This document shows positions 8,759 to 16,834 of a stretch of DNA of 64,000 bases, in pieces. The notes beneath the pieces are model-generated. The model was not told where the DNA came from and did not search any database. It was given only the letters and a program-made list of their open reading frames with translations. A program made the translations under genes and the position numbers. The stretch's first letter is position 1; every line of letters begins with the position of its first letter. The stretch is taken from contig CBDDDT010000003.1 in the NCBI GenBank assembly GCA_965226755.1, forward strand, positions 744,001 through 808,000, in the 5' to 3' direction. This DNA comes from Bog-113 sp965226755. GTDB lineage: Bacteria; Acidobacteriota; Terriglobia; Bryobacterales; Bryobacteraceae.

Positions 8759-9141
8759 GTGCCCGTATCTACGACGTCGCCGGTGTCGCCCACGGCTTTA
8801 TAGGCGCCCGACAAGGAACCGTCGGCGGCGATGGTTCCGGTGAGCGTGATCTTGATCTCGCCCCCTTCCACCGGCGCAGTATACTGCGCGGTGAGCTTGT
8901 TGTCCGCAACCGAGCAGGACACGCTCTTGGCGGCGACCTCTTCCCCGCCATCGGGGCTGAAGAGAAACTTGCAGTCCCAGGCGGAATCAGGGCCCTTTTT
9001 GAACGAAGACTTCGTGGTCCCGTGGGCTTCGCCGCCATTGCTGGCGTAGGAGCCGACGTACTCGCCGACGGGTTCGACAGCGAAGACCGCGGAGGCGAAG
9101 AGGAACAGGGCGAAGGCTGCGGTGCGGATCATTTGCTCCAC
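8734..9141 (-). CDS. small secreted protein of unknown function
   Basis: 135 residues (or 132 if the second ATG at 9132 is used). It has a clear signal peptide ending near SAVFAVEP, followed by a Gly/Ser/Thr-rich beta-type domain. Two cysteines (WDCKF and SVSCSV) could form one disulfide. The segment GTIAADGSLSGAYKAVGD resembles the repeat-like strands of small lipocalin-like or beta-sandwich extracytoplasmic proteins. I do not recognise the family. It is the first gene of a tight leftward run with yggS. Confidence 0.65.
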   Translation of the reverse strand: MEQMIRTAAFALFLFASAVFAVEPVGEYVGSYASNGGEAHGTTKSSFKKGPDSAWDCKFLFSPDGGEEVAAKSVSCSVADNKLTAQYTAPVEGGEIKITLTGTIAADGSLSGAYKAVGDTGDVVDTGTWKSSPHP

Positions 9142-9172
9142 ATTAGATCATAAACCGGGGAGAATTCCCCAG

Positions 9173-9934
9173 TCATCGCGGCTGGACTATGTTCTGGAGA
9201 ACGGGGTAGGGATTGAGGGCGGCGCCTTTCCAATACTTCTTGTCGGGATCGAGGAGCGAGATCGCGAAATGGAGATGGGGCGCGTTCTGGCTGGCGTCGC
9301 CGGTGGCGCCGACGAAGCCGATCACGTCGCCTGGGCGGACGAGCATCCCTTCCTTGACGCCGGGAGCGTAGCGATCCAGGTGGGCGTAGTAGAAGCAATA
9401 CTTCTGGGCGTCATCGAACTGATAGATGGTGAGACCGCCCTTTTTGCTGGTGAAGAGCTTGACGAGGTTGCCTTCGGCGACGGCGTGGACGGGCGTGCCG
9501 CGAGCGGCCATGATGTCGGTGGCTTCATGCGGGGCGCCGCCGGCGCGGGCGTCGCGAAAGGTGTCGGTGAAGTCTTTGGACTTCAGGCCTTCGATGGGCG
9601 GGACAAGTTTACGGGCGGCCAGCTCGGATACATAGTCGCCAGGCTGGTTGAGGGCTTTGACGGGCGGAGTGGGGATAGGAAGGTCCGCTCCAGGAACGGC
9701 CACTTCGGGATAGTTGAGGCCGGCGATATCGGGGGGCGCGTCGAGGGGTTGGGGCTGCGCGGCGGGCGCGGGTTGAGGCGCGGGCGTGGGCTGTTCGGGC
9801 TGCACCGGCGCGGACGAATAAGCAGGTTGCGGATGGGCGACAGGAAGGCGGCCGGTGAAGAAAAGGTACGCGCCGAGAGCGATCAGAACGCAGAGAATAA
9901 ACAGGACGGTGAAGCGGGCGAAGGGCGATCGCAC
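9173..9934 (-). CDS. M23-family peptidoglycan endopeptidase, membrane anchored
   Basis: About 253 residues from the GTG at 9934, chosen because AAGGA sits about 9 bases upstream; TTG at 9940 is the alternative. A single N-terminal membrane anchor (FTVLFILCVLIALGAYLFF) is followed by a Pro/Ala-rich linker (about 35-90) and a LytM/M23 domain. Metal-site motifs are HEATDIMAARGTPVHA and the C-terminal HLHF, with YYAHLDRY between. Predicted to cut peptide cross-links in the periplasm. It follows an L,D-transpeptidase gene with overlapping ends, so two wall-remodelling enzymes are encoded together. Confidence 0.88.
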   Translation of the reverse strand: MRSPFARFTVLFILCVLIALGAYLFFTGRLPVAHPQPAYSSAPVQPEQPTPAPQPAPAAQPQPLDAPPDIAGLNYPEVAVPGADLPIPTPPVKALNQPGDYVSELAARKLVPPIEGLKSKDFTDTFRDARAGGAPHEATDIMAARGTPVHAVAEGNLVKLFTSKKGGLTIYQFDDAQKYCFYYAHLDRYAPGVKEGMLVRPGDVIGFVGATGDASQNAPHLHFAISLLDPDKKYWKGAALNPYPVLQNIVQPR

Positions 9935-9936
9935 GA

Positions 9937-10938
9937 TCAATCTTCCTTGAGGATTACGGGTGTGCCCTTGGAGACCATGCCGGCGAGTTCCATGGCGTCC
10001 CAATTGGTGAGACGGATGCAGCCGTGGGACTGGGTGTGGCCGATGGTGGCGGGGTTCTCAGTGCCGTGGATGCCGTAATGTTCTTTGGTGAGGCCCATCC
10101 ACACGACGCCGACGGGGCTATTGGGACCGGGCTTGAGGACGGCCTTCTCGCTCTTGTTTTTGGCGTCCCAAAACAGCGCGGCGTTGTAGTGGAAGTAGGG
10201 ATATTTCGAGATGTAGGCGATCTGCCAGTCGCCGATGGGGAGCGGATCATGCTCGCTGCCCATGGTGGCGGGGTAGGTGACGAGCACTTTGCCGGAACTA
10301 TCGAGCGCCTGGACGATGCCTTTGGCCTTGCTGACGGTGATCTGGGCGACCTGGCCGCTGGGCGGACCGACGATGACGTTGGGGGCCATGAGCTGAGTTC
10401 CGGCCTGGGTGAGATCGGCTTGAGGATTGAGGTCCTGAAGGAGCTTGGCGCTGCAATGAAACTTCTCGCCGAGGGCTTCGGGGGCGTTGCGGTAGTTCAG
10501 GGCGGAAAGCTTGGATTGCGCCATCAGGTCCGTGGGGATGTCGGGAGTGTAAGGGCCGGAGACATCCTCGGGAGATAAGGTGTATTGCTGAATGGCGGGG
10601 GCGGCGTCCTGATTGAGTTTGGCCCACATGGCGGCGTCGATGGCGGGGTTGGCGGGCAGGCCGTTGGATTCGCGGTAGGCGGCTATGGCGCGGGCGAGAT
10701 TTTCGCCGAACTGGCCGTCAATCTGACCGGGGGAAAAGTGGGCGCGATCGAGAAGAATCTGGGCGCGCAGGGTGGCCGATCCGGAGGACTGCGGGTTCAC
10801 TTCGTCGGTGAGGGAACTGTTGTTCACCTGATCGACGGCGATGGGAGACGGAAGAGGTTTCGGGGCAGGTTTGGCGGGCGGGGATGGCGGAGCGGCGACG
10901 AGGCAGGCGCAGGTCCAGAGGAGCAGCAGGGATTTCAC
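9937..10938 (-). CDS. L,D-transpeptidase (YkuD) with peptidoglycan-binding domain
   Basis: 333 residues: signal peptide (about 1-17), a peptidoglycan-binding-1-like helical domain (about 55-110, RAQILLDRAHFSPGQIDGQ), a LysM-like middle region (about 140-180), and a C-terminal YkuD domain. The active site is intact: HGTENPATIG, then SHGCIRLTNWD with the nucleophilic Cys. It forms 3-3 cross-links in peptidoglycan or attaches proteins to it, in the periplasm. Its stop overlaps the start region of the M23 endopeptidase. Confidence 0.92.
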   Translation of the reverse strand: MKSLLLLWTCACLVAAPPSPPAKPAPKPLPSPIAVDQVNNSSLTDEVNPQSSGSATLRAQILLDRAHFSPGQIDGQFGENLARAIAAYRESNGLPANPAIDAAMWAKLNQDAAPAIQQYTLSPEDVSGPYTPDIPTDLMAQSKLSALNYRNAPEALGEKFHCSAKLLQDLNPQADLTQAGTQLMAPNVIVGPPSGQVAQITVSKAKGIVQALDSSGKVLVTYPATMGSEHDPLPIGDWQIAYISKYPYFHYNAALFWDAKNKSEKAVLKPGPNSPVGVVWMGLTKEHYGIHGTENPATIGHTQSHGCIRLTNWDAMELAGMVSKGTPVILKED

Positions 10939-11047
10939 GCGCGGGTAAGTTGCAATCGATTGGCCATGAGGGATCGCGAGGACAAGGTTGTGGCGTTCTG
11001 GCCACGTATTTCTTTGAAACGGCGGATTGAATGGGGGCGGAAAGGAG

Positions 11048-11872
11048 CTAAGGACGGGCGGGTTGGCCTCCGGTGGGGGTGGTATCGAGGTGCGGCGTGC
11101 AGTTTTCGGGGGTGGGGCCGGGTTCGATGGGGCTCAGCGCGAGCGGCTGGTAAATCAAAGCCATTGCGGAAATAGGTGTGGTTTGTTCGGGTTGCGGGGA
11201 TTCGGGCTCGGCGGCTTCGGCGGCTTCGCCTTCGGCCGCTTGCGCGGCTTCTTCCGCGGCCGCTTGCGCGTCCTGCAAGGTGAGGTGGTGCGAGAGCGAG
11301 TCGTTGTAGAACTTCCAGGCGCGGCTTTCTTCGAGCACGAAGGCGGTCTCGCCGTTGCTGCGTTTGATGCGTTTGGTCTGGAGCTGTTCGAGCTGCTCTT
11401 CCATTCTCTGCATAAAGCGCGCGATGCGGGCTTCGTGGCGGCTGAGCGCTTCGAAGCTCTTGGCGCCCTTTTGCCACGCGAGGGCTTGGCCGATCATGGC
11501 GACATTGTCGTCGTCGCCGCCGGCTTGCAGCGTGTCGTTGTCCTGCTCGAGCGTGCCGGTGGAGATCAGATTATTTTCCATGGCGGCGCAGCGGTTCAGG
11601 CGCCAGTTGGAATCGATGATGTGCTGCGCGAGCTGCTCTTCACGGACGCCGATTGGCGCTAACTCGCCGACGTATTCCGCGGCGAGCTGGAAGTACGGGA
11701 GATACTCGTCGGTCTGTAAGAAGAGCTTTTGGCCGGAGAGCCCGTGTTTGAAGGCGTTCATGGAGACGCGTTTCTTGCCGTCCTCGGATTTGGGACCGGT
11801 GGATTTGAGCGCGTTGCGCCGGTTGGCCAGAACGCGTTTGGAGATGTTTTCGAATTGCTCGATCGGATTCAT
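11048..11872 (-). CDS. hypothetical protein with an ANRRNALKSTGP-type N-terminus
   Basis: 274 residues, no signal peptide. The N-terminus ANRRNALKSTGPKSEDGKKR followed by MNAFKHGLSG is a motif shared by many uncharacterised acidobacterial and planctomycete proteins. The middle is helical and charged, and residues about 185-230 are Ala/Glu-rich (AAAEEAAQAAEGEAAEAAE). A good ribosome site (AGGAG) sits about 7 bases before the ATG. Function unknown; homologues are often multicopy. The codon pattern is similar to neighbours. Confidence 0.7.
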   Translation of the reverse strand: MNPIEQFENISKRVLANRRNALKSTGPKSEDGKKRVSMNAFKHGLSGQKLFLQTDEYLPYFQLAAEYVGELAPIGVREEQLAQHIIDSNWRLNRCAAMENNLISTGTLEQDNDTLQAGGDDDNVAMIGQALAWQKGAKSFEALSRHEARIARFMQRMEEQLEQLQTKRIKRSNGETAFVLEESRAWKFYNDSLSHHLTLQDAQAAAEEAAQAAEGEAAEAAEPESPQPEQTTPISAMALIYQPLALSPIEPGPTPENCTPHLDTTPTGGQPARP

Positions 11873-11895
11873 TAGGTTGCTCCTGGCTTGATTTT

Positions 11896-11932
11896 GGGGG
11901 ATGGGGGATGGCTGGGAAGGGCGTGGGATGGG
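11896..11932 (+). other. run of six short G tracts (possible G-quadruplex)
   Basis: On the plus strand, G tracts of 5, 5, 3, 3, 3 and 3 bases occur at 11896-11900, 11903-11907, 11914-11916, 11919-11921, 11925-11927 and 11930-11932, with loops of 2-6 bases. This meets the usual pattern for an intramolecular G-quadruplex. It lies just upstream of the leftward hypothetical gene, in the 282-base gap before the toxin-antitoxin pair. The rest of that gap holds no recognisable gene. Confidence 0.4.
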
Positions 11933-12122
11933 TAAGTTGTTGAGGGCGTCGGGGATGTTTATTTTGGGGGCGGTGACCCTGGGTTTGGCAGGCGAAATCC
12001 GATCTGCCCAGTCGACCCCGTCGCGCAGTGTGGGGACACGGTCGGCATCGGTCGCGGAAGGAGCGCCGGGCGGGAGCGAGCGCAGGTTTCAGTTGCGTTT
12101 CCGTTGGGGTTCCTTAGCCCTT

Positions 12123-12139
12123 CTAACAGCAACTAACAG
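12123..12139 (+). promoter_or_regulatory. direct repeat CTAACAG x2, possible antitoxin operator
   Basis: Two exact CTAACAG copies begin 10 bases apart (12123 and 12133), one helical turn, ending 15 bases before the antitoxin ATG. Phd/VapB-type antitoxins usually repress their own promoter through repeats in this position. The role is inferred from position only. Confidence 0.35.
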
Positions 12140-12154
12140 GGAGGCGGAGTTATC

Positions 12155-12436
12155 ATGGAAAACATGGCGACCATTCACATCTCGGAGATAGAGGCCGTCC
12201 GCGACTTCGCCGGCGTACTGGCCCGCGTCCGCGCCGGCGCCGAGATCGTCATCGAAAACGGGGAGTTCCCGGTGGCGGTGCTCCACGCGCCCTCCGCGCC
12301 GCGCCGGTCCATCGAGGAGTGCATCGCGATGTTGCCGGAAGATTCCCCGGCGGTCATCGATGAGGACTTCGCGCGCGATGTCGCGGCGGCGGTTGAAGCG
12401 CACCGGGAGCCGCTGAATCCTCCCGCGTGGGACTGA
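12155..12436 (+). CDS. antitoxin of a type II toxin-antitoxin pair (Phd/YefM- or VapB-like)
   Basis: 93 residues. The N-terminal half, IHISEIEAVRDFAGVLARV then AGAEIVIENGEFPVAVL, follows the Phd/YefM DNA-binding fold. The C-terminal half is acidic and probably disordered, as expected for the toxin-neutralising tail. ATG at 12155 has a GGAG site 6-7 bases upstream; a second ATG at 12164 is possible. It overlaps the PIN toxin gene by 10 bases, the standard antitoxin-first order. Confidence 0.82.
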   Translation: MENMATIHISEIEAVRDFAGVLARVRAGAEIVIENGEFPVAVLHAPSAPRRSIEECIAMLPEDSPAVIDEDFARDVAAAVEAHREPLNPPAWD

Positions 12437-12840
12437 TCCTCGACTCAAGCGTACTCATCGCGGCGGAGCGCAAGGGCAAGAATGCCCGCAACGCGCTGGC
12501 CGAAATCGCGCTCCGTGCAGCCGGTGAGGATGTTGCTATATCGGTCGTCACGCTGATCGAGGTGGCGCACGGAATCGTCCGCTCCGACAATCCGGAACGA
12601 AAGGCCACGCGGCAGCGGTTTCTCAACGAGCTGGTGGACGCTCTGCTGGTGCATCCGGTGAGTGTTGACATCGCTCTTCGCGCCGGCCGGATCGACGGCG
12701 AGAATGCCGCACGAGGCGTTCGTCTGGCCCTCGCCGATCTGCTGATCGGAGTGACGGCGCTGGAGCTTGGATATCGTGTGGCCACCGGCAATATGCGGCA
12801 CTTCCAGATGCTTCCTGGACTCGAAATCGTGTCCTTCTAA
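12427..12840 (+). CDS. vapC: VapC-family PIN-domain toxin
   Basis: 137 residues from a GTG start inside the end of the antitoxin gene. PIN acidic residues are visible: LILDSSVLIAAER (first Asp), TLIEVAHG (Glu) and LALADLLIGVTALE (Asp), with the usual closing ATGNMRHFQMLPGLEIV. VapC proteins are Mg-dependent ribonucleases that cut tRNA or rRNA when released from antitoxin. The active site looks complete, so the toxin is likely functional. Confidence 0.92.
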   Translation: MGLILDSSVLIAAERKGKNARNALAEIALRAAGEDVAISVVTLIEVAHGIVRSDNPERKATRQRFLNELVDALLVHPVSVDIALRAGRIDGENAARGVRLALADLLIGVTALELGYRVATGNMRHFQMLPGLEIVSF

Positions 12841-12892
12841 GCGAGGGCGTAAAAGAGGGAGAATTTTTTCTAACTGAATCTACTTCAGGGAC

Positions 12893-13534
12893 ATGAGATA
12901 CGTGCAGCAGATCTCAGAGTCCGTTCGCGGCGCGCCGGTTCCGGCAGCGCGGGGCGTCAGCGTTCTGGAGGCTCTGCGGGAGGCGACGCGTTCGCGTCAC
13001 GCGCAGATCACCTCGAGTGAGGCGATGCGGCGGCTGTTTGACGCGGGGTACACGATTCCGGAGTACCGGGCGCATTTGGGGCGACTTCTGGGATTGTTCG
13101 AGCCGCTCGAACAGGCGGCGAAACGTGCGGCGGGGCCGTCGAATGCGGTATATGCGCTGGAGCGATCGTGCGCGCTTCGCGAGGATCTGCGCCAGATGGG
13201 AGCGAGCGCGCGAGAGGTTGCGGCGCTGGAGCGCTGCCGCGAGCTTCCCGCGATCGAACGCGCGGGCGTGGATGGATACACGTACGTGATTCTCGGGTCC
13301 ATGCTGGGCGGAAAGATTATCGTGGAGCGGTTGCGGGCGGTGCTCGGCGCGGGCGCGAGCTTTCGCTTCTACGGGGGGAACGGACTTCCGGAGCGGCTGT
13401 GGACGGCGTTTCGGCGGCATCTGGAGCAGGGCGAAGAACAGAACGTGGCCGCGGTCTGCGCGACGGCGGCGGGCATCTTTGACGCGTATGCGGCGTGGTT
13501 GGGAGCGCCGGTTCAACAGGCGGAGCGCGGCTGA
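12893..13534 (+). CDS. bphO: heme oxygenase supplying biliverdin (BphO-like)
   Basis: 213 residues, all helical. The family signature near the N-terminus, LREATRSRHAQITS, contains His36, the probable proximal heme ligand. GYTYVILGSMLGGKII (about 128-143) is the glycine-rich distal helix. It opens heme to biliverdin, the chromophore of bacterial phytochromes. Its stop codon overlaps the ATG of the bacteriophytochrome gene (TGATG), so the enzyme and its user are translationally coupled. The pairing strongly supports the assignment. Confidence 0.88.
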   Translation: MRYVQQISESVRGAPVPAARGVSVLEALREATRSRHAQITSSEAMRRLFDAGYTIPEYRAHLGRLLGLFEPLEQAAKRAAGPSNAVYALERSCALREDLRQMGASAREVAALERCRELPAIERAGVDGYTYVILGSMLGGKIIVERLRAVLGAGASFRFYGGNGLPERLWTAFRRHLEQGEEQNVAAVCATAAGIFDAYAAWLGAPVQQAERG

Positions 13535-15633
13535 TGGCGCGGTTCGCGGGAAACGGCGGTCCTTCGGACCTGGACCGGTGCGCAGAGCTGCCGGTTCGAA
13601 CGATCGGGCACATCCAGCCGCACGGATTACTGTTCGCGGTCTCCGAGCCGGAGCTGACAGTGCGACACGTGAGCGCGAACGTCGCGGCGCTGCTTGGGAA
13701 GCCGGCGGAAGAAGTACTGGGCGGCTCGCTGAAGGCGGTTCTGGGAGCGCGGCAGTACGAGGCGCTGCGAGCGCAGATCCTCAACGACGAACACCTTCGC
13801 GCAAGCCCGCTGCGGATGACGATGGGTCCCAACGCGCTGGACATGCAACTAGTCGCGCACCGGCAGGACGGCTTGCTGATTGCAGAGCTGGAGCTTCTGC
13901 GGGGGGCGTACTCGCTGGAACCGCTCAAGCTGGACGCGCATGTGCGGATGCCGCTTACGCGTTTGGAATCGGCATGCGACATTCCGGACCTGGCGCGACT
14001 GGCGGCGAGCGAGATCCGGAGGCTGAGCTGCTTCGACCGGGTGCTGGTGTACCGATTCGACGAAGGGTGGAATGGCGAGGTGATCGCGGAGGCGACGGGT
14101 CCGTTGCCGGTTTGCTATCTGGGGCTGCGGTTTCCGGCGAGCGATATCCCCGCGCAGGTGCGGCGGCTGTTTCTGATGAACCCGTTACGAACGATCGCGA
14201 ACGCGGGGGCGGAGGCTGTGCCGATCGTTTCCGAAATGGGGCAAGAGACGGGAAGAGCGCTGGATCTGACGCATTCGTTTCTGCGCGCGGCCGCGCCGGT
14301 GCACCTCGAGTATCTGAGCAATATGGGCGTGCAGGCGTCGATGACCATCTCGATCATCGTGGAGCGCCAGTTGTGGGGCCTGATCACTTGTCATCACGCC
14401 GCGCCGCGCCGCATGGATTGGTCGGCCCGGTCGGTTTGCGAGCTGGTGGGGCAGATTGCGGCTTCGCAGGTGGCGTTGCGGCTGGATAACGCGGCTTTGA
14501 CGTCGGGGCTGAAGTCACGGAAGCTGCTGCAGGAATATATGTCCGACATCGAAACGTCCAAATCGATAATGGACGGGGCGCACTTTCAAGGCGATCGGCT
14601 GATGGCTTTGTTGCAGGCGGACGGGCTGATTTCGCGGATTGACGGGGCGGTGAGGCGGCACGGGGCCACGGTGGAAGAAGAGTCGCTGGCGCCGGCGATC
14701 GCCAAGCTGCGGAGCATCGCGTCACGGGGTATCGCGAGTTCCTCCATGCTGAGCGCGCTGGAGCCGGGCGCCGCGGCGTACGCGGATCAAGCCAGCGGAG
14801 CACTGTACATGGGGCTCGCCGAGGAATCGGGCGACTACCTGCTGCTGTTGCGGCGGGAGCTGGTGGAGACGGTGGCGTGGGCCGGCAATCCGGACGAGCG
14901 AGTTCGGGCGGACGAGCAGGGCGGGCTGCATCCGCGGAATTCCTTCGCGGCGTGGCAGGAGACGGTGCGCGGGCGGAGCCGGCCATGGAGCGCACTGGAA
15001 CTGGAGAGCGCGTGCTTTCTGCGGGAGCAGTTGCTCCGGCTGCGCGAGGGATTGAGGCTGCATAAGTCCGAGGCGCGCGTCCGGTATCTGGCGCATCATG
15101 ACACGCTGACGGGGCTTCTGAACCGGCATTCGATCCACCTCAAGCTGGAGCAATGCGTGAAGGACGCGGCGGCGAACGAATCGCCGTTCGCGGTGTTGTT
15201 CATCGATCTGGATCGATTCAAGCACCATAACGACACGCTGGGTCATGCGGTGGGGGACAAGATTCTGACGATCACCGCCAAGCGGATGCAGCACCAAGTA
15301 CGAGGCGAAGACGTGGTCGGGCGGCTGGGCGGGGATGAATTCATCATTCTTTTGCGGGGCCTTCGCGGGGACGGGGACATCGAGCAGGCCGTGGGGCGCA
15401 TTCTGACGGCGATTGAGGAGCCGCTGGGGATCGATCAGGAGAAGACGGTGAAAATTACGGCCAGCATGGGACTCAGCCGTTATCCGGCGGACGGGCGGAG
15501 CGGCGAAGAGCTGGTGAGCCGGGCGGATCTCGCGATGTATCGCGCGAAGCGGGGCGGCGGCAATGCTTGCGTGGCGTTTCAGGCAGAGGATGAGGGCGCG
15601 GAGGCGACGCGCGGCGGGCGGACCGTCCCTTAG
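13534..15633 (+). CDS. bphP: bacteriophytochrome diguanylate cyclase (PAS-GAF-PHY-GGDEF)
   Basis: 699 residues from the ATG at 13534 that overlaps the bphO stop; an upstream in-frame GTG at 13495 lies inside bphO and is less likely. PAS domain: Cys16 in the DLDRC segment, the expected biliverdin attachment site, then GHIQPHGLLFAV. GAF domain: PASDIPAQVRRLF and HLEYLSNMGVQASM. PHY domain: PRNSFAAWQETVRGRSRPW (about 470-490). C-terminal cyclase: GGDEF intact (599-603) with an RxxD inhibitory site (RGED) five residues before it. No histidine kinase or EAL domain. Red/far-red light is thus predicted to control cyclic di-GMP synthesis in the cytoplasm. Confidence 0.93.
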   Translation: MARFAGNGGPSDLDRCAELPVRTIGHIQPHGLLFAVSEPELTVRHVSANVAALLGKPAEEVLGGSLKAVLGARQYEALRAQILNDEHLRASPLRMTMGPNALDMQLVAHRQDGLLIAELELLRGAYSLEPLKLDAHVRMPLTRLESACDIPDLARLAASEIRRLSCFDRVLVYRFDEGWNGEVIAEATGPLPVCYLGLRFPASDIPAQVRRLFLMNPLRTIANAGAEAVPIVSEMGQETGRALDLTHSFLRAAAPVHLEYLSNMGVQASMTISIIVERQLWGLITCHHAAPRRMDWSARSVCELVGQIAASQVALRLDNAALTSGLKSRKLLQEYMSDIETSKSIMDGAHFQGDRLMALLQADGLISRIDGAVRRHGATVEEESLAPAIAKLRSIASRGIASSSMLSALEPGAAAYADQASGALYMGLAEESGDYLLLLRRELVETVAWAGNPDERVRADEQGGLHPRNSFAAWQETVRGRSRPWSALELESACFLREQLLRLREGLRLHKSEARVRYLAHHDTLTGLLNRHSIHLKLEQCVKDAAANESPFAVLFIDLDRFKHHNDTLGHAVGDKILTITAKRMQHQVRGEDVVGRLGGDEFIILLRGLRGDGDIEQAVGRILTAIEEPLGIDQEKTVKITASMGLSRYPADGRSGEELVSRADLAMYRAKRGGGNACVAFQAEDEGAEATRGGRTVP

Positions 15634-16043
15634 GACTTCGCTTTCTTCTTTGGCTTGTTGGAACTGTTGAAGGCGACGGCTTGGAGAAAGAGCGCCTTGA
15701 AGGCGGACTGGTCAAGTTCTTCGCCCTCGTGGATGTCGATGGCGCGGCGCACGTTTCCATCGAGACTCGAGTTGAAGAGGTGGGCCGGATCGCTGAGAAA
15801 CGCGCCTTTGGCGAAGGTAAGTTTCACGACGCTCTTGTAGGATTCGCCCGTGCAGACGATGCCGTCGTGCGACCAGACGGGAACGCCCCTCCACTTCCAC
15901 TCTTCGACGATATCCGGGTCGGCTTCGTGGATGATTTTGCGCATTCTGCCGAGGGTCTTCCCGCGCCAGTCGTCGAGATCGGCAATGCGTTTCGAGATGA
16001 GTTCCGAGGCGGTTTGGTCTTGGCTTGCGCTCAATTTTTTCAT
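15630..16043 (-). CDS. DUF1801 (YdhG-like) protein
   Basis: 137 residues from the ATG at 16043; the open frame extends upstream but that extension lies in the antisense of the next gene. Features of the YdhG/DUF1801 fold: DLDDWRGKTLGRMRKIIHEA, the EEWKWRGVPVWSHDGIVC segment, and KLTFAKGAFLSDP, ending in a Lys-rich tail. Function is not known; members occur in ArsR/SRPBCC cassettes like this one. It ends in a 4-base convergent overlap with bphP. Confidence 0.85.
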   Translation of the reverse strand: MKKLSASQDQTASELISKRIADLDDWRGKTLGRMRKIIHEADPDIVEEWKWRGVPVWSHDGIVCTGESYKSVVKLTFAKGAFLSDPAHLFNSSLDGNVRRAIDIHEGEELDQSAFKALFLQAVAFNSSNKPKKKAKS

Positions 16044-16060
16044 ATTTTTATTCCCCGATC

Positions 16061-16444
16061 TCAGGGTTGCAGGGCGGCCATGACGGGAGCGGGATCCCAG
16101 AAGGCGCGGACCAACACGATCTTTCCGGCGGCGTCGCAGTCGAGCACATCGACACCCTCGAAGGCGACAGACTTTCCGTTGTGAGCGACGCCCTTGCCGT
16201 TCCATTTGACGGCGGCGGAATGGCCGTTCACGAAGACGCCATCCTCCGTAAGACCGACGAGCTGGAAGCCGCTGAAGATCCGGGTGAAGAAGGCCCGGAT
16301 CGCAGCGTGCCCGATGTTGGGCGGAGTTCCGACGGGATCCTGCTGTTCGGCATCCGGGGCGAAGACGGCGACGCAGCGTTCGACATCCATGGCGCGGATG
16401 GCGGCGAAGTATTCGGCTACGGCCTGTTCGGTGGTGTTGGGCAT
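16061..16444 (-). CDS. SnoaL-like / NTF2-fold protein
   Basis: 127 residues from the ATG at 16444. The pattern VAEYFAAIRAMDVERCVAVFAPDAEQQDPVG, then IRAFFTRIF and a closing beta strand FWDPAPVMAALQP is the alpha+beta cone of nuclear transport factor 2-like proteins. Such proteins are isomerases, hydrolases or binding proteins; no role can be assigned. It sits two bases after the DoxX-like gene in a five-gene leftward cassette headed by an ArsR regulator. Confidence 0.82.
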   Translation of the reverse strand: MPNTTEQAVAEYFAAIRAMDVERCVAVFAPDAEQQDPVGTPPNIGHAAIRAFFTRIFSGFQLVGLTEDGVFVNGHSAAVKWNGKGVAHNGKSVAFEGVDVLDCDAAGKIVLVRAFWDPAPVMAALQP

Positions 16445-16446
16445 GT

Positions 16447-16833
16447 TCAATGCTGCACACGAGCGGCCTGGAGCCGGCGGAAGAAGAAGTATGACAGGCC
16501 CCAGAGGACCGCGGTCCCCACCGACCAGCTCCACGTCTGGACGCCATCGCCGACGGCGAGGTGGGCGACCAGCGCCGAGACGAGCGTGATGGCGAAGCCG
16601 GCGTAGGCCCACTCCTTGAGGCGCGCGGGGACCATGGGGATGAGCAGCGCGGCCAAGCCCGCCAGCTTGGCCCACGAGAGCTCGATGCGGAAATAAGCGG
16701 GGAAGCCGAGGTGTGCGAACTCGGCGGCCACCTGGGGAAGACGCAGCTGGGCGAAGGCGGTGAAGCCCATCTGGAGCGCGAAGAGCGCGGTGGCGACCCA
16801 GAAACCGGTGACCAATCCCTTGGATGGCTTCAT
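16447..16833 (-). CDS. DoxX-like inner-membrane protein
   Basis: 128 residues from the ATG at 16833, one base after the stop of the SRPBCC gene. Four hydrophobic segments (about 6-25, 45-63, 69-90 and 98-118) match the DoxX-like four-helix membrane family. GFPAYFRIELSWAKLAGLAALLIP is the typical loop into helix 2. Function of this branch is unknown. Genes of this type regularly accompany ArsR and AHSA1 genes. Confidence 0.8.
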   Translation of the reverse strand: MKPSKGLVTGFWVATALFALQMGFTAFAQLRLPQVAAEFAHLGFPAYFRIELSWAKLAGLAALLIPMVPARLKEWAYAGFAITLVSALVAHLAVGDGVQTWSWSVGTAVLWGLSYFFFRRLQAARVQH

Positions 16834-16834
16834 C

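Noticed and set aside
11901..12191. 96-codon plus-strand frame before the antitoxin
   Set aside because: It ends inside the antitoxin gene in another frame and has no ribosome site or family match.
12841..12892. T-run TTTTTT after the toxin gene as a terminator
   Set aside because: No stem precedes the T-run.
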